From Puffinus mauretanicus (taxonomy: Eukaryota; Chordata; Aves; Procellariiformes; Procellariidae): DNA of 64,000 bases. Below are positions 52,497-63,100 of the stretch, piece after piece. Position numbers and translations under genes: made by a program. Where the stretch lies: contig JAJKFH010003260.1 of the NCBI GenBank assembly GCA_023333565.1, positions 310,001 to 374,000 on the forward strand, read 5' to 3'. The first letter of the stretch is position 1, and every line of letters starts with the position of its first letter. The notes beneath the pieces are model-generated. The model ran no database searches, was not told where the DNA came from, and was given only the letters and a program-made list of their open reading frames with translations.

Positions 52497-52734
52497 TTTC
52501 TCCACATATCTATCCAGAAGTGTTGATACTTTTCCTTTCCCGGATGTAAGACAAGATAATGCCAACCATTTCATAATGGTGTGACAAGGGTAAAGTCATT
52601 AATGGTTAGTAGGATGATAGCATTCCAGAAATGCCCTGAAGAAAATTATTTTTTTTATTCAATGAAGGATAATGCTATGCAGCAAACTTGTACATTAAAT
52701 TATACATAGAATAAGCAATAAAAGAAACATTAAA

Positions 52735-53105
52735 TAGAAACACAGAATTGGAAAGCTTCTGGAGTTTAGTGTCCTGCTATCTCAGGCAACTACCTCACAT
52801 AAGCACTTCTATAAATTGACCAGGCTCCACTTTCAAAGCGGATGGGCTTCCTGCCCTCAGCCCAGGGAAGTTGTTCTACAGCTCATTGCTCTGAAAATTC
52901 CAAATCTTCTAATTCACAGTCTAAATTCATTAATGTCCATTTTACACACATTTGTCTTCCATTTAAATAACAATTTACATCCGTGCTATTTAGTCTCTTT
53001 TCAAGACATCATCAAATCCCCTCTTAACCTTTATTTTGCTAAACCAAACACAAGAAATTCTTTGAGCCTCGTCTCGTAAAAGCTCCCCAAAGAACATCAT
53101 TCCTA
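52735..53105 (-). repeat. Ancient CR1-like LINE relic, 3' part
   Basis: Read on the plus strand, 'cacagaattggaaagcttct' followed by 'taaattcattaatgtccatt', 'gacatcatcaaatcccctct', 'taacctttattttgctaaac' and 'tttgagcctcgtctcgtaaa' is the inverse of an old CR1-type 3' region. It parallels the 'cccctcttaaccttcatttt' and 'ctctttgagcctcctctcat' segments of other CR1 copies. It is strongly diverged. Confidence 0.55.
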
Positions 53106-54464
53106 CTTAGCAATAGGGTTCTTCTGGGGAAACTGGGAGCTTATGGCTATGTGATTAAAAACCATGTCACAGTGCAGTCTGAAGACACATAAGCCCACAG
53201 GACCCAAGCCTGAAAAGCAAGCAGCTGCAGCACACTGTAGGTCTGAAGCCAGACACACAGGCCACGCAGCTGCTCTGCACATATGTGTCAGACTCTACAT
53301 CACAGTTAAGTCTGGATCCATCTCATGGCTCTATGCACGCAGACTTACTATGCCCAGCACTTCCCAACTTTTAAGATGGTCCTGCATTTCTTAATGCAAC
53401 CTCTCAGTAGGTGGGAGAGAGATGTGATCTAAATTGTATGAGGCCAATTCTAGTATCTTCCCCATTTTTGAGGGGAATCAGTGAAGGAGGTAGCCTTGAT
53501 TAGGTCAGCTGTCCTTCCTCAAATAAACCCCAGTCATCCGTGCCGTATAGGTGGAATGGTTAGTTTTATCTCTGGTGGAGATGTGATGTTAATCAAAAAA
53601 CATTTTGTTGCACAATTGGTCAATTTTGGTCTTTACCTCATGTGTAAATGAAGACGATCATTAGGGACTTTGAAAATGAGAGAGTATCCTACTGACAAAG
53701 AAGATTAAAAAGGCAACCTAAAACTGTAGCAAGTTCCCAAGACAGTAATTTCTGGGGTAGAATAATACATTTCCATAATGCTTTCAGAAAAGAGTTTCAT
53801 TAACTTTGAGAAGGGTATTATCAATAGGTCCTTTTTTATAATGGAATAAATGCTTCCCAAACTCAAATGACAGAGTGGCTTGTTCACAGCATAGATCCAG
53901 TTTCCACATACATAATCCTAGTCCGAGTCCAAACACAGAGCTTTACGAGTTGAGACAATAACATCCTGGGGTTGATTCAGAGAATTCATCATCCCATCTG
54001 GATGCTGAAGTTCCTCAGCATGACTATATTTGGTGATGCTGAAACCAAAGGTGAGAAATCTCATCACTTCACGCAGAGACTCGGTACCGCACAGACATCG
54101 GTGAACCCAGACTAGCCTGAGCCCTGACAGGCCAGATGCATTTGATCCACACCTGGATTTTGTAAACTGAATGCTGTGACAAATAGCACAAACCCACTCT
54201 GTCCTCACCACATCCTCTGAGACTTGGGCAGCATAAGTGCAGACAAAATCATGCATCCACTCAGCTAGTGTTTTGGACATACAATACGGCAATAGGTGCC
54301 TCATGTTTATCCACTCATGGATGGATAACATTTTATTATTCATATGTCATAGCACGGACCTAAAATTCCAGTCTGCGTCCATCACATCTCTGACCTCTTG
54401 AAAATTAAGGTGAAATCAAGAGGGGGGGAAAAAGTAAATATATTGATTGCTGCTCATGCGAAAC
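53106..54464. other. Immediate upstream flank of the CpG island
   Basis: AT-rich unique sequence up to the island edge. A 141-codon open frame lies on the minus strand at 53,918-54,343, divergent from YWHAQ. It has a single C-x2-C pair and no recognised domain. It is not annotated as a gene. Confidence 0.5.
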
Positions 54465-55268
54465 GCTTGCCTCCGCCTGCGCGGGGCCTCGGGAATATGA
54501 ACTCTCCAAGACCACTTTCCTGTCACCCCGGTCCCAGGGCAGGGCGCAGTCACTCTCACTTGAAAAAGGCTTTTGAGAACCTGCCGTTGGAAAAAAACAA
54601 ACCGCGTCAGGAGCAGAGCCTGTGAATCCCTGCCGCCTCCACAGGCACGGAGGGCCGACAGGCCGCGCCGAGCCCCTCTCCTCGCCGCCCGCGGGAAGCC
54701 GGACTTCGTCCCAGCACAGCCGCTCCGGAAGAGCCCAACGGCCGTTGCCGGCCATACCCGCTCCTCCCGCCCCTGCTGCGGGCCGGGCCCGCCCCGCCCG
54801 AGTCACCTCAGGGGCAGCCGGGCCGGGCCGTGCCGAGCCGGGCTCGCCGCCCCCCTCCTGCAGGAGCTCCCGCCCGCCGGCGGCTGAGGCGAGAGGCGGG
54901 CCGAGGGCGCGGCCACCCGCAGGCGCAAGAGCGGCCGCTGCCCCTTCGGGCGGCGAAAGGCCGCCGGGGTGCGCGGCGGGGCCGCCTGGCCTCGGCCGCC
55001 CCCTCCCCCGCGGAGCCCCCGCCCCGCCCCGCCGCCGGCGCGGGCACCGCCTCGGCCGACGCCTCCCACCCGGGAGCTCCCGGCCCCCTCCCCCCCTCCT
55101 CCGGGGCGCGCGCCTCGTCCCCTCACGCCACCGGTGCCGCCGCCCCCGCCCGGGACGCCCCGCGCACCCCCGCCCTGTCCCGTGCCGCGACCGGGCCCCG
55201 GCTGCGGGGGGAGGGGGGGCGGCGGGGGAGGGGATGGGGGGGTTGTAGCAGCATCACCATGGCGACAG

Positions 55269-55276
55269 TGACGTCA
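55269..55276. promoter_or_regulatory. Full palindromic CRE (TGACGTCA)
   Basis: An exact TGACGTCA lies about 230-260 bases upstream of the estimated YWHAQ start site. It is the consensus for CREB/ATF factors. An unmethylated CRE in a CpG island is often bound constitutively, so cAMP or stress responsiveness of this promoter is plausible. That is inference. Confidence 0.7.
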
Positions 55277-55292
55277 TCTCACCCTGGATCTA

Positions 55293-55297
55293 ATTGG
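55293..55297 (-). promoter_or_regulatory. Inverted CCAAT box 1 (ATTGG)
   Basis: CTAATTGGAGG lies 17 bases downstream of the CRE. It is the weakest of the three ATTGG sites, because the flanks differ from the NF-Y preference (ATTGGCT or ATTGGCG). Confidence 0.4.
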
Positions 55298-55387
55298 AGG
55301 AAACCCCGTGGCCCCAGCCGCAGCCCACGGGCCAACCGAGCTTGTGCCCTGCCTGCGCTCGCCCCCGCGGCGGCGCGCTCTTCTCGG

Positions 55388-55392
55388 ATTGG
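55388..55392 (-). promoter_or_regulatory. Inverted CCAAT box 2 (GGATTGGCTG)
   Basis: The flanks match the NF-Y consensus well. It sits 52 bases upstream of the third ATTGG site, with a GC box between them. Paired CCAAT boxes at this spacing are common in TATA-less promoters. Confidence 0.6.
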
Positions 55393-55407
55393 CTGTCGGG
55401 GCGCGGA

Positions 55408-55417
55408 GGGGCGGAGC
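55408..55417 (+). promoter_or_regulatory. GC box (GGGGCGGAGC)
   Basis: The decamer matches the Sp1/KLF consensus and lies between two NF-Y-like sites, roughly 100 bases upstream of the estimated start site. Other GC-rich stretches in the island contain weaker matches, not listed individually. Confidence 0.6.
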
Positions 55418-55439
55418 TGGGCTCGCAGGCCAGGCTGCG

Positions 55440-55444
55440 ATTGG
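55440..55444 (-). promoter_or_regulatory. Inverted CCAAT box 3 (CGATTGGCGG)
   Basis: This NF-Y-like site has good flanks and lies about 60-90 bases upstream of the estimated start site, the usual position for a functional CCAAT box. Confidence 0.6.
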
Positions 55445-55499
55445 CGGCGTGGGCGCGGGCTGAGCAGCGGCTAGGCTTGCCTGTGCCAACGCCCTTTAG

Positions 55500-55606
55500 C
55501 GCTGGCTCTCGCCGGAGACGGGAGCGGCTCTTTCTCTCCGCCACAGCCCCGAGCGAGGCAGCCGATCGGGTGGCGCCCGCGGCCCGGCCTAGCGCAGCGG
55601 ACTCAG
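55500..55606 (+). other. YWHAQ: YWHAQ untranslated exon 1 (start approximate)
   Basis: The 3' boundary is a strong splice donor, ACTCAG|GTGAGCG, with the intron starting at 55,607. The stretch lies inside the CpG island, just downstream of two inverted CCAAT boxes and a GC box, and contains no ATG. This fits the non-coding first exon found in 14-3-3 genes. The transcription start cannot be read from sequence alone. About 55,490-55,540 is my estimate, based on the usual distance from CCAAT boxes, and a pyrimidine-rich initiator-like run lies at 55,527-55,541. No TATA box is seen. Confidence 0.6.
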
Positions 55607-56794
55607 GTGAGCGCGGTGCCGCGTCCCGGCGGCGGGCGTGGGCCCCGCTCCGCCGCTGCCTGCTGCCGCCGCGTCCTCCATTTTGTGATCGCGGCGTGGA
55701 GCGCTTGGCGGCCCCGGGGAGCGGGAGGCGCAGCCAGCCAGCGCCGCCATTTCGCACCCGGCGGGGCCGCCGGCTTCCTCTTTCCGCCCTGCCGCCGCGG
55801 GGGCCGCGCCGGCCGCCCTCCCTCCCTCCCCGCCGCCCCCGCGCCCCCCGCCGCCGCCGTCCCTGGGGACGCGGCCGCCCCTGGCCCCCGCCCTCGCCGG
55901 GGCCGAGACCCCACCCACTGCCGTGCCACCGCGCTCCCCCAGCGGCAGTGCGGGCCGCCGCGCCGAGGGCCGCCGTCCCGGGGCCGGAGCTGCGGCCACT
56001 CCCGCCGCGGCCGCCGGGGGGAGGCGGGGAGGCCCGGGCCCCGCCGCGCTCCCCCGCCCGCCGCGCCCTGCCGCCAGGAGGCGAAGCGGCCTGGGCCGCC
56101 GGCCTGGCCCCCGGGCCGCCCCGCCCTGGCCGCTCCGAGCTCCCCTGGCCTCGCTCGCCCCGCGGAGCGCGGGTGCCCGAGGGAGGCGGGTCCCGGGCCC
56201 GCTCTGCCAGCCCGTTGGGTTTAACCCCTTCTTTGCCTCCCCAGGGACGAGCTCGTCTCGCTCCTTTTATTATTTATTTTTTCCCGCGTATCCCGGCTTT
56301 GGCATCAGCCTTTTTTCGGCTCTCACCCGCAGGGCTTGTGGCACACGGGGGAAGGGCTTTGGCCAAGGTCCCCCAGGCTTGGTGGTAACTAGGTATCCTT
56401 CTCCAGCTCCCTGTTAGACAGCATATTATTATGTTCACATAAGGCAAGGAAGAAAAGCAGGGTGAGGACAGAAAGTCCGCTGTGATGGAAAAATAGCTAT
56501 TTCCAGTGCTTGGTCTTCAGGCTGCTGTCCCTTGGCTAGCACTGAGCCTGCCTTCCCCAGTTGGGTTTCTAGGTCGTGGTTTCCCTAGGGGTGGACCCTT
56601 GAGACGAGTGCTCTCCCCTTAGCCCTGCGTGGAAGGGCAGGATGCTGCAGTCCGTCTCTCCACGAGAAGCACCTGGAGCTGGGGAAGGGGAGGTGAGGCA
56701 CACTGTGGTCCTTGTTTTTTGGTGGGTTGCGAGGGCTGGTGTAAGATTGTGTTCTGTAGTGTTTTATCCTAGTGTCTTGTCTTCTTTCTGGCAG
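55607..56794 (+). other. YWHAQ: YWHAQ intron 1 (about 1.2 kb)
   Basis: The intron lies between the exon 1 donor (GTGAGCG) and the exon 2 acceptor (TTCTGGCAG). Its first 600 bases are still CpG island and very GC-rich, and the rest falls to ordinary composition. Long open frames in several registers here come from the lack of AT-rich stop codons and match no protein family I know. A good YY1-like match, GCCGCCATTTC, lies at 55,743-55,753. Confidence 0.65.
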
Positions 56795-56885
56795 GTTTTG
56801 AAGTGCATTCTCGTGTCGATAGTGTGACGTTCCCAGCTTCTCCTGCTTTTGCTACTACACTGCTCTTGCCCCACTGCCAGCCACC
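56795..56885 (+). other. YWHAQ: YWHAQ 5' UTR part of exon 2
   Basis: A pyrimidine-rich acceptor ending CTTTCTGGCAG (AG at 56,793-56,794) precedes 91 bases of untranslated leader that run directly into the start codon. The leader contains no ATG, so translation should begin at the annotated start. The acceptor choice is inferred from the polypyrimidine tract and its closeness to the start codon. Other AG acceptors further upstream cannot be excluded. Confidence 0.75.
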
Positions 56886-57179
56886 ATGGATAAGACCGAG
56901 TTGATCCAGAAAGCCAAGCTGGCTGAGCAAGCTGAGCGCTACGATGATATGGCTACCTGCATGAAGGCAGTAACTGAGCAAGGTGCCGAGCTGTCCAACG
57001 AGGAGCGCAACCTGCTCTCAGTGGCCTACAAGAACGTAGTGGGGGGGCGGCGCTCTGCCTGGAGGGTCATCTCTAGCATTGAGCAGAAGACAGACACCAG
57101 TGACAAGAAGATGCAGCTTATCAAGGACTATCGGGAGAAGGTGGAATCTGAGCTCAGGTCCATCTGCACCACTGTGCTG
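56886..57179 (+). CDS. YWHAQ: 14-3-3 protein theta, first coding exon (partial gene)
   Basis: This exon encodes the first 98 residues of a roughly 245-residue 14-3-3 adaptor, which dimerises and binds phosphoserine/phosphothreonine peptides on many cytosolic signalling proteins. The 14-3-3 signature [11 protein letters not shown] sits at residues 41-51. Phosphopeptide-contact residues K49 and R56 are present, as are dimer-interface residues L12 and A16. The theta isoform is indicated by the start [11 protein letters not shown], by ATCMKAV near residue 25, by GGRRSAW (Ala at 58, where beta and zeta have the phosphorylatable Ser58), and by the stretch ending RSICTTVL. The mammalian theta protein starts MEK rather than MDK. 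The start codon has a full Kozak context (GCCACCATGG) with no upstream ATG in the 5' UTR. The exon ends at a consensus donor, CTG|GTGAGT, in the position expected for this family. The open frame that continues to 57,404 is intron read-through. The remaining exons (helices E to I, with R127 and Y128) lie beyond the window. No frameshift or stop is seen, and the spliced structure excludes a retrocopy. Confidence 0.96.
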
Positions 57180-60100
57180 GTGAGTGGAGACTTTCTTTTA
57201 TCTTCTGTTTTTTTAAGAGAAAGAAGTACAGTATTCATGTGTGCTGCTGTATTGGGGAATAAGGCTGGGAACTTGACTGGGGAATATCATGCGAAGTATT
57301 ATGCTGGGATAGGGGAAGTCAGTGCAGTAACTTCTGCAACCGTTTTGTGGGTTACTGTGAGGAGGAAGATCATCTGCACTATGCTATGGGCCCCATATGT
57401 GTAGAGGTATTTGAGATGCACACTCAATTTTGAGTGTGTATTTGGAGTGTGTTTTTGGATGGAGTGATCCATATGCAGTACTGTGCTAGGTAATTATAGA
57501 AATGCAGAGAGTTTAGCCTCGTGCCTGTTTGTGCTGTGGTTAGTAAGCTTATCTATTCATAAGATAAGCTGAAAAGAAAATGAGAAAACCCCTTTTATTT
57601 CTTCAGATCAGAGCTAATAACCTGTTAAGAGCATTGAAAGTAACCGGGTGTGCATTTCGTTTACTTCTCTTGAAGAAAAATACTCTCAAGGGGTCTTCAA
57701 GAGACATTTTGAGGAGTTTTTTAAGACAAAATATGATTTTGTAAAGTAAGACGTCTATGTCGAAGATAGGAAATAAGGACATGTAGAAATTGGCTTTGTC
57801 AGATTCAAGCTGACTTCTCAGGGGAATCTTTAAGATGAATTTGCAGTAATTGGAATAAGGTAAAACTAAGGTGTGAAGACTGGCATGACACCCCAAGCAT
57901 GCATCAAAGCCCAGGAATACGTTTCTGTACAAGCAGCAGAATTCCAGACGCTAGGGATAGCGAAACTGTACTGCACTGTAGTGGGACCTGAAGAGACGCG
58001 TGTCAGCAGCGTGGAGGCTGCTGGACCCTATTCTACGTGACCAGGGAGTTGTGGCTGCGGGAAGCTGCATGTGTGTAATGCAATAGTAATTGTGTGGCAG
58101 ATAGTCTTCAGTGGTTTTTCTGCTTCTCTTAGTTGGTTTTTTTTTTGGTGTCTAGTATTGCTAACATGAGAACAGGAAGAAGCAAGTCTATAAGGAAATA
58201 AACAATTTTGAGGTAAATGTATCCTAGATTGGTTTAGGAGACTGAATTTAAAGCTGACTGGTTTGGAAGTAACTGAATTTGTTTCTTGGTTAAGTGTTCT
58301 GGCTCATGTACAGGAGAAGGGAGTACTACTTTGGATTGTCCTGAAAATACCTATATGCTTCCTTGCATGCTGCCACCTGTTTTGTTTTTTTTTTCCTAAA
58401 TCAGTCAAAATTAGTTACGTTTGCTTGAAAATCATTTGGAAATTTATTACCTTAATGAATCAGTTGAGTTAATTCCTTAACACATTTAAGAGTCCATGTC
58501 TTCCAAAGAAGCTGTTTCTACAGTTACAGGCATAGTTAAGTTGTAAAACTTTCACCCTTGTGAAAATGGTGTGACTTGTGTAGGGCACTGACTCCTGTTT
58601 TCCTGTGACAAGAGTTTCACTAGAACCTGTGTGTAGGGGTACCAGCATTCGTGCTGTTGTCCCTCCTCTCGATCTCTTCTACCCAGAGTCCCACTTGAGA
58701 ACTAAGTTCTTGGGACCTCAACATAAAGCTTACTCTTCAGACTTCTTAATCTCTCTCTGTCCTACCAAATCTAATTCCTGAGAGAAGGTTATGCATAAAA
58801 ACTCATACTGGTTGCTGTGCCATGTTGACAAGGAGCTCGTGCTTCCATAGGGAGATTGAATATCTCTGAATGATAAAGGTAGCGAGCCATTTCACACAGT
58901 GTCTGTACTGAAATTATTCCAGTCGCATCAAATGGTGGACAACAGGTAGTCTGGTAGCCGTGCTAACACAAACGTCTGATGTAGGGAAAGCAAATTCTTC
59001 CTGTGCTAGCTGAATTTTTCCCTGCATTCTAGTCTTTCTCTGTTCTCAGCGATGGCCTGGTTGGCAACTCTCCCTTTCTCACCTGGAAGGCAGCAGGAAG
59101 TAGCGAAGACCGAAACCTACAGCTGCGCGTGCCTTTCCTGCTCTGCCCTGCTGGCAAAGATGTGCCTTCCTTTGGTAGGAGGAGATAGTTCTCTACTGCA
59201 AGCCTTCTGATTTTTACTCTTCCTTTGAGGGCCATGTGCAGTCACGTTCTGTTCTGCCTTTCTCCCTTTCCTCCTCCATCTACCACTCCTATGATCCATG
59301 AGTCAGCATCCAAGAGGTTGGAATTCACAATGTGCAGGCACTACAAAGGATGGGTTTCCTAAAGCTGAGCCACAAAGTGGTTTTGACTCCTGCTTCTTTG
59401 AATGATAATTTCTTCTTTACTAATACTATAGTAACTGCTTGTAGCTTTTTCAGAAGTCTTAAGTTGAATCTCGGAGATGCTTTTTTAATTCTAGGAAGGC
59501 AGCTAAACTGAAACAACTGCTGGCAAGTAGTATGGAAAGGTTGCTTGTCATCTGGAGTATTTGAATTTAGCAAGGGTGGATGTGTTGGGTGGAGTGTGGC
59601 TGCTGTTAGTCATACTACTAACAGTTTTTTCAAACGATTTTTTATTACTGATATGGCACAGCTTTTCAAAATGAAGTATATCTGCTGTTGTAGAAACCCT
59701 CATTTAGAAATACTTTTGCTAGCATTACAAAATACTGCTAATTTTTTATTAAAAGGACAGCAACACTGAATCTGCAATTACTTTTTTTCCTGTAAAGAAT
59801 GCCTCAAGCCAATTAGGTAAGGCATTGTTTTAGGGCATGGTTTGATAAGGAACTTAAATTTAATCACCACTAGAATACAAACATCCAAAATTATGTTGAC
59901 ATATCTATATATAGATAAATATTAAAAATAAAACTTTTATTAATGTAATTAATGTACAACCACCATCAGTGGTCACAGTAAGATATTCTATCTCATGCCA
60001 AGCAGTTTCTTTAACTGCCTATCTTGCAAGTAGAAGTAGATGTGATCTGAACCCTTTTTAACTGTTAATTTTATGACTGATGTTTCAGGTGAGAGTGACT

Positions 60101-63100
60101 CTTTAATGAAGAAATGGTATGACTTTGTGAAACAATTTGCACGAATGTTTTATTTGAAAGGTATGCTGGGAGGTTTTATTGAAGTCCCTGTATTGATTGA
60201 CTAATTCTTTGGTAATGTAGAGAATTAAGGTTGAATCGCTCCTTATGAATCATAGTCAAAACGGGCTCTTGAAACTCTCTTGTACTTGAATAAAGAAACA
60301 GGTTGGCAACTTAACTTTTTTTCAAGGTAAAGTTGAACTATGTTGTTTCATATACTCTCTGAGCACAAAGTTCATGTTTCTTTATATTCTCTGAGTGATT
60401 TCAAGTCAGGGATACATAGCGTAGAAGGGATGGATGCAGCAGCAACTTTCATGTAGTTAGTGAAATCACGTGTGAAACTTTGAAGATGGAGTGTACAATA
60501 TAAGACTAATACTTTATTGTATATACACCCTGCTGTTTAGTGACATCAGAGTTTCAAAAAAGGTAACTTTTGAATTGGAACTTCTCTGGAGGAGCAGGTC
60601 AAACTGCTGGGTTTTCTGAGAGCCTCAGTCCTTTTGCATAGCGATAACTCGTGTTGCATCCGAGCTCCTTCGTTAGAGGGAACTAGTGTAGAGGAAGGAA
60701 GGACACCAGCCCTGGCCTGGAAGCAGTTCACTCTCCACCTGCAACTTGAGGGTTTTTCCATGTGTATTTGGTAACGCTCTGCATATGTTCCATTTCTAGG
60801 TCCTGATGTTGTTGGAGCTCTTCATAGAGCAATAGAGATGATATTTGATAACTGCTTGCCCACAGTTTAAAACTTGATGAAGATGCAATGGCTGAAATCA
60901 TTAGGGCTTGGAAAAACTGTGTTTTGATGGTTACTTACTCCTCATTGTCTCTAGCTGAAACTTAAAAGTTTATTTTAATATGCTTTTAAGTTTTTGCTTA
61001 GAAAAGTTACACATATGAGGCTTTTCAGTTGTTTCCAAACATCTATTTTTACTATGTCCTCTGCAAACAGTTTTACTGTATCAGGCCCATGTCGGTCAGT
61101 TTTTCTAGAAGTGAGCAAAGGCATCGTGAACTTTTAAAAATGGACCAACAGTAACAACTTGTGCTGTTGATTCTTTTCTGTACCCTACGGCAGTGCCTGA
61201 AATGAAATAGTCTTGAGCTGTAAGGTGTATCTCATCTCAGTTTTTACTGTCTTAAGGTTGAGAGGATGCTTGTAAATGTTTGATCTTCTGTGAGATCGCA
61301 GTGTTGTTGAAAGCATGTATTAGTGTGTTGCTCTTGCCAGCTCACCTTTCCTTCCTTCTTTCCTTCCTTCCTTCCTCGCCCCCCAAGGTTACAATGTTGT
61401 TGCTACTTCTGCTTTGCATAATTAAGAAACAACAAATGCTAATAAAAACAAGGGTGAAAATCTATGTCCATTTCTGATTTTTACCCATTTTGTAGATCTA
61501 GTTCTAAAGTTAATCACTTAAAAATAAACAAACTAAAAATCCCCATGCTAGAAGGTAATGTTCAAAGCAGCTTTTTTCAATAGCACAAGTTCATAGCTTC
61601 ATTGAAAATTAAGTTGGTATTTTCTTCCAACAGTAAATAGATTCCTCGTGTCAGCTAAAATATCTGATGTCAGGTGATGAATAAGCTTTGACCATAGCCC
61701 TATTTTTTTCCTACTGTTACCTTTGGCCTACAGAAAAGTGAAATCTTGATATTCTTTTTTTTTTATTATTATACATGCAGAAATTTGGCAGATTTGGTAA
61801 GTATCAGCTTGATGCTCTATGTGAACAATTTACTGGAGTTTCATGTCTTGTGAATCCTTTTCCTCTGCTTTCCTATTTTCAGTGAATGGCCAGAGTTTAT
61901 ACAGAAATACAGTGTTGTAGAGAAGAAACTAGCGTCTGAGTAAAAGGATATTACAGTCTTTTGACACTGAGAACTATGTAGGATGCAGTTTTATTCTGAA
62001 GGACGGGCATACTAATCACTTAAGTTAATACTACTTTTGGACTTGAATTAGTTGTCCCAATAGCGGTTGGGACAGTGTTTCAAGTATTACGTTTTTTACC
62101 TTTTGTAAATTAAAGCAAATGCCATTGACTCATCCTTTTTAAGTAACTGACTAAAAGGACTAACTACTTCATGACTCAAAGCCAGACCTTAGGTTGGGAA
62201 CGTTACTTCTTGGCAAATCCAGAATTGTGGAGTGAATGTTAAATGAATGTTTTAATTTGGAGTAACACTTGTCTTTTTGATGAAAGGTAATGTGGAGTGA
62301 GAGTTGACGCTCCTTTGTGTTCTTAGCACAACTTCTAGCAGATATCAACACATTTGTGATAAGAATTGTGGAACTTAATGTGTGAATCTATTCTAGTTTA
62401 ATATGCTTGAAACTTAAATTTAAATTCATTATCTGAACTTGACTTATTCATAGTTGTACCTTCTCTTACATCAGCCCTTCGTTAGAATCTGCTGCTGGAG
62501 TATTACACTTCTGTGCAAGGAAAACTGAATCCGTTTCTAAGAAAGGACTGATGCTTGCAGAAACAAAGCCTAGAATGCACTGAGGTTCTCGAAGCGGCTG
62601 AAAACTGTTAAAGCCCAACTAAAAATAGTTCAAGGAATTCTGATGGTAGTTGAGGCCTCCATCCCATGCAGTCATTGCTTGCTGCCCCCCTCCCCTCCCC
62701 CTGCAACTGGATACTGAATTTCTAAAACATACAAGCAAGCTAGCGAAGGATACAAAATAAATGGCAGCAAGGTATTCTGTCTGAGGTTCTGAAAACTTGC
62801 GCCATTATTATTTGTGTGCAGTGTCATTTCTTTTTTAGAAGCTGCTGGGGTGAGTTTGGATCACTGATTTGATTTGCATGGATATCTCCATCTTGATATA
62901 AAGCTGAGAATAGGGTTAACTTATGTCTGTTGAAAGTAGAAAAACCTGAAGATCAATGGCTTGTCTGTTCTTAAAAGTTTAAGAAATGACCACCGGAGAA
63001 TTGCACTTCTGCAGAGTCATTGCTCCAGGACAGGCCTTTCAGAGCTGTTAGAATGCTAACATCCTGTGAGAAGCAGAATGTGGAGTCATTGAAAATAGGA

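Larger units (their letters stand above)
45320..52734. other. Intergenic, no gene recognised
   Basis: About 7.4 kb of AT-rich unique sequence, with an A-rich and GA-rich run (45,906-45,930), a T run (46,657-46,665), a TATG-type microsatellite (47,966-48,034), a purine-rich stretch (51,545-51,760) and a 35-bp tandem duplication (52,432-52,496). Open frames (for example minus-strand 49,828-50,253) show no recognisable family. Confidence 0.5.
54465..56225. promoter_or_regulatory. YWHAQ: CpG-island promoter of YWHAQ
   Basis: From about 54,465 the sequence changes abruptly from AT-rich to very GC-rich, with dense CpG dinucleotides, and stays so until about 56,225. The island contains a palindromic CRE, three inverted CCAAT boxes, a GC box and untranslated exon 1. 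It lacks a TATA box, which is typical of a broadly expressed housekeeping promoter. The boundaries were judged by eye. The overlapping open frames on both strands (for example 54,622-55,248 and 55,294-56,388) are low-complexity Pro/Arg/Ala translations and are not regarded as genes. Confidence 0.9.

Noticed and set aside
54622..55248. Long open frames on both strands in the CpG island, including 208-, 214-, 364- and 155-codon frames between 54,400 and 56,420
   Set aside because: They overlap in several registers, consist of Pro/Arg/Ala/Gly-rich text, match no family, and cross the donor and acceptor of YWHAQ intron 1. GC-rich DNA lacks stop codons, which explains them.
57180..57404. Continuation of the 14-3-3 open frame beyond residue 98
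   Set aside because: The sequence after the GTGAGT donor does not encode the next 14-3-3 segment, so it is intron.
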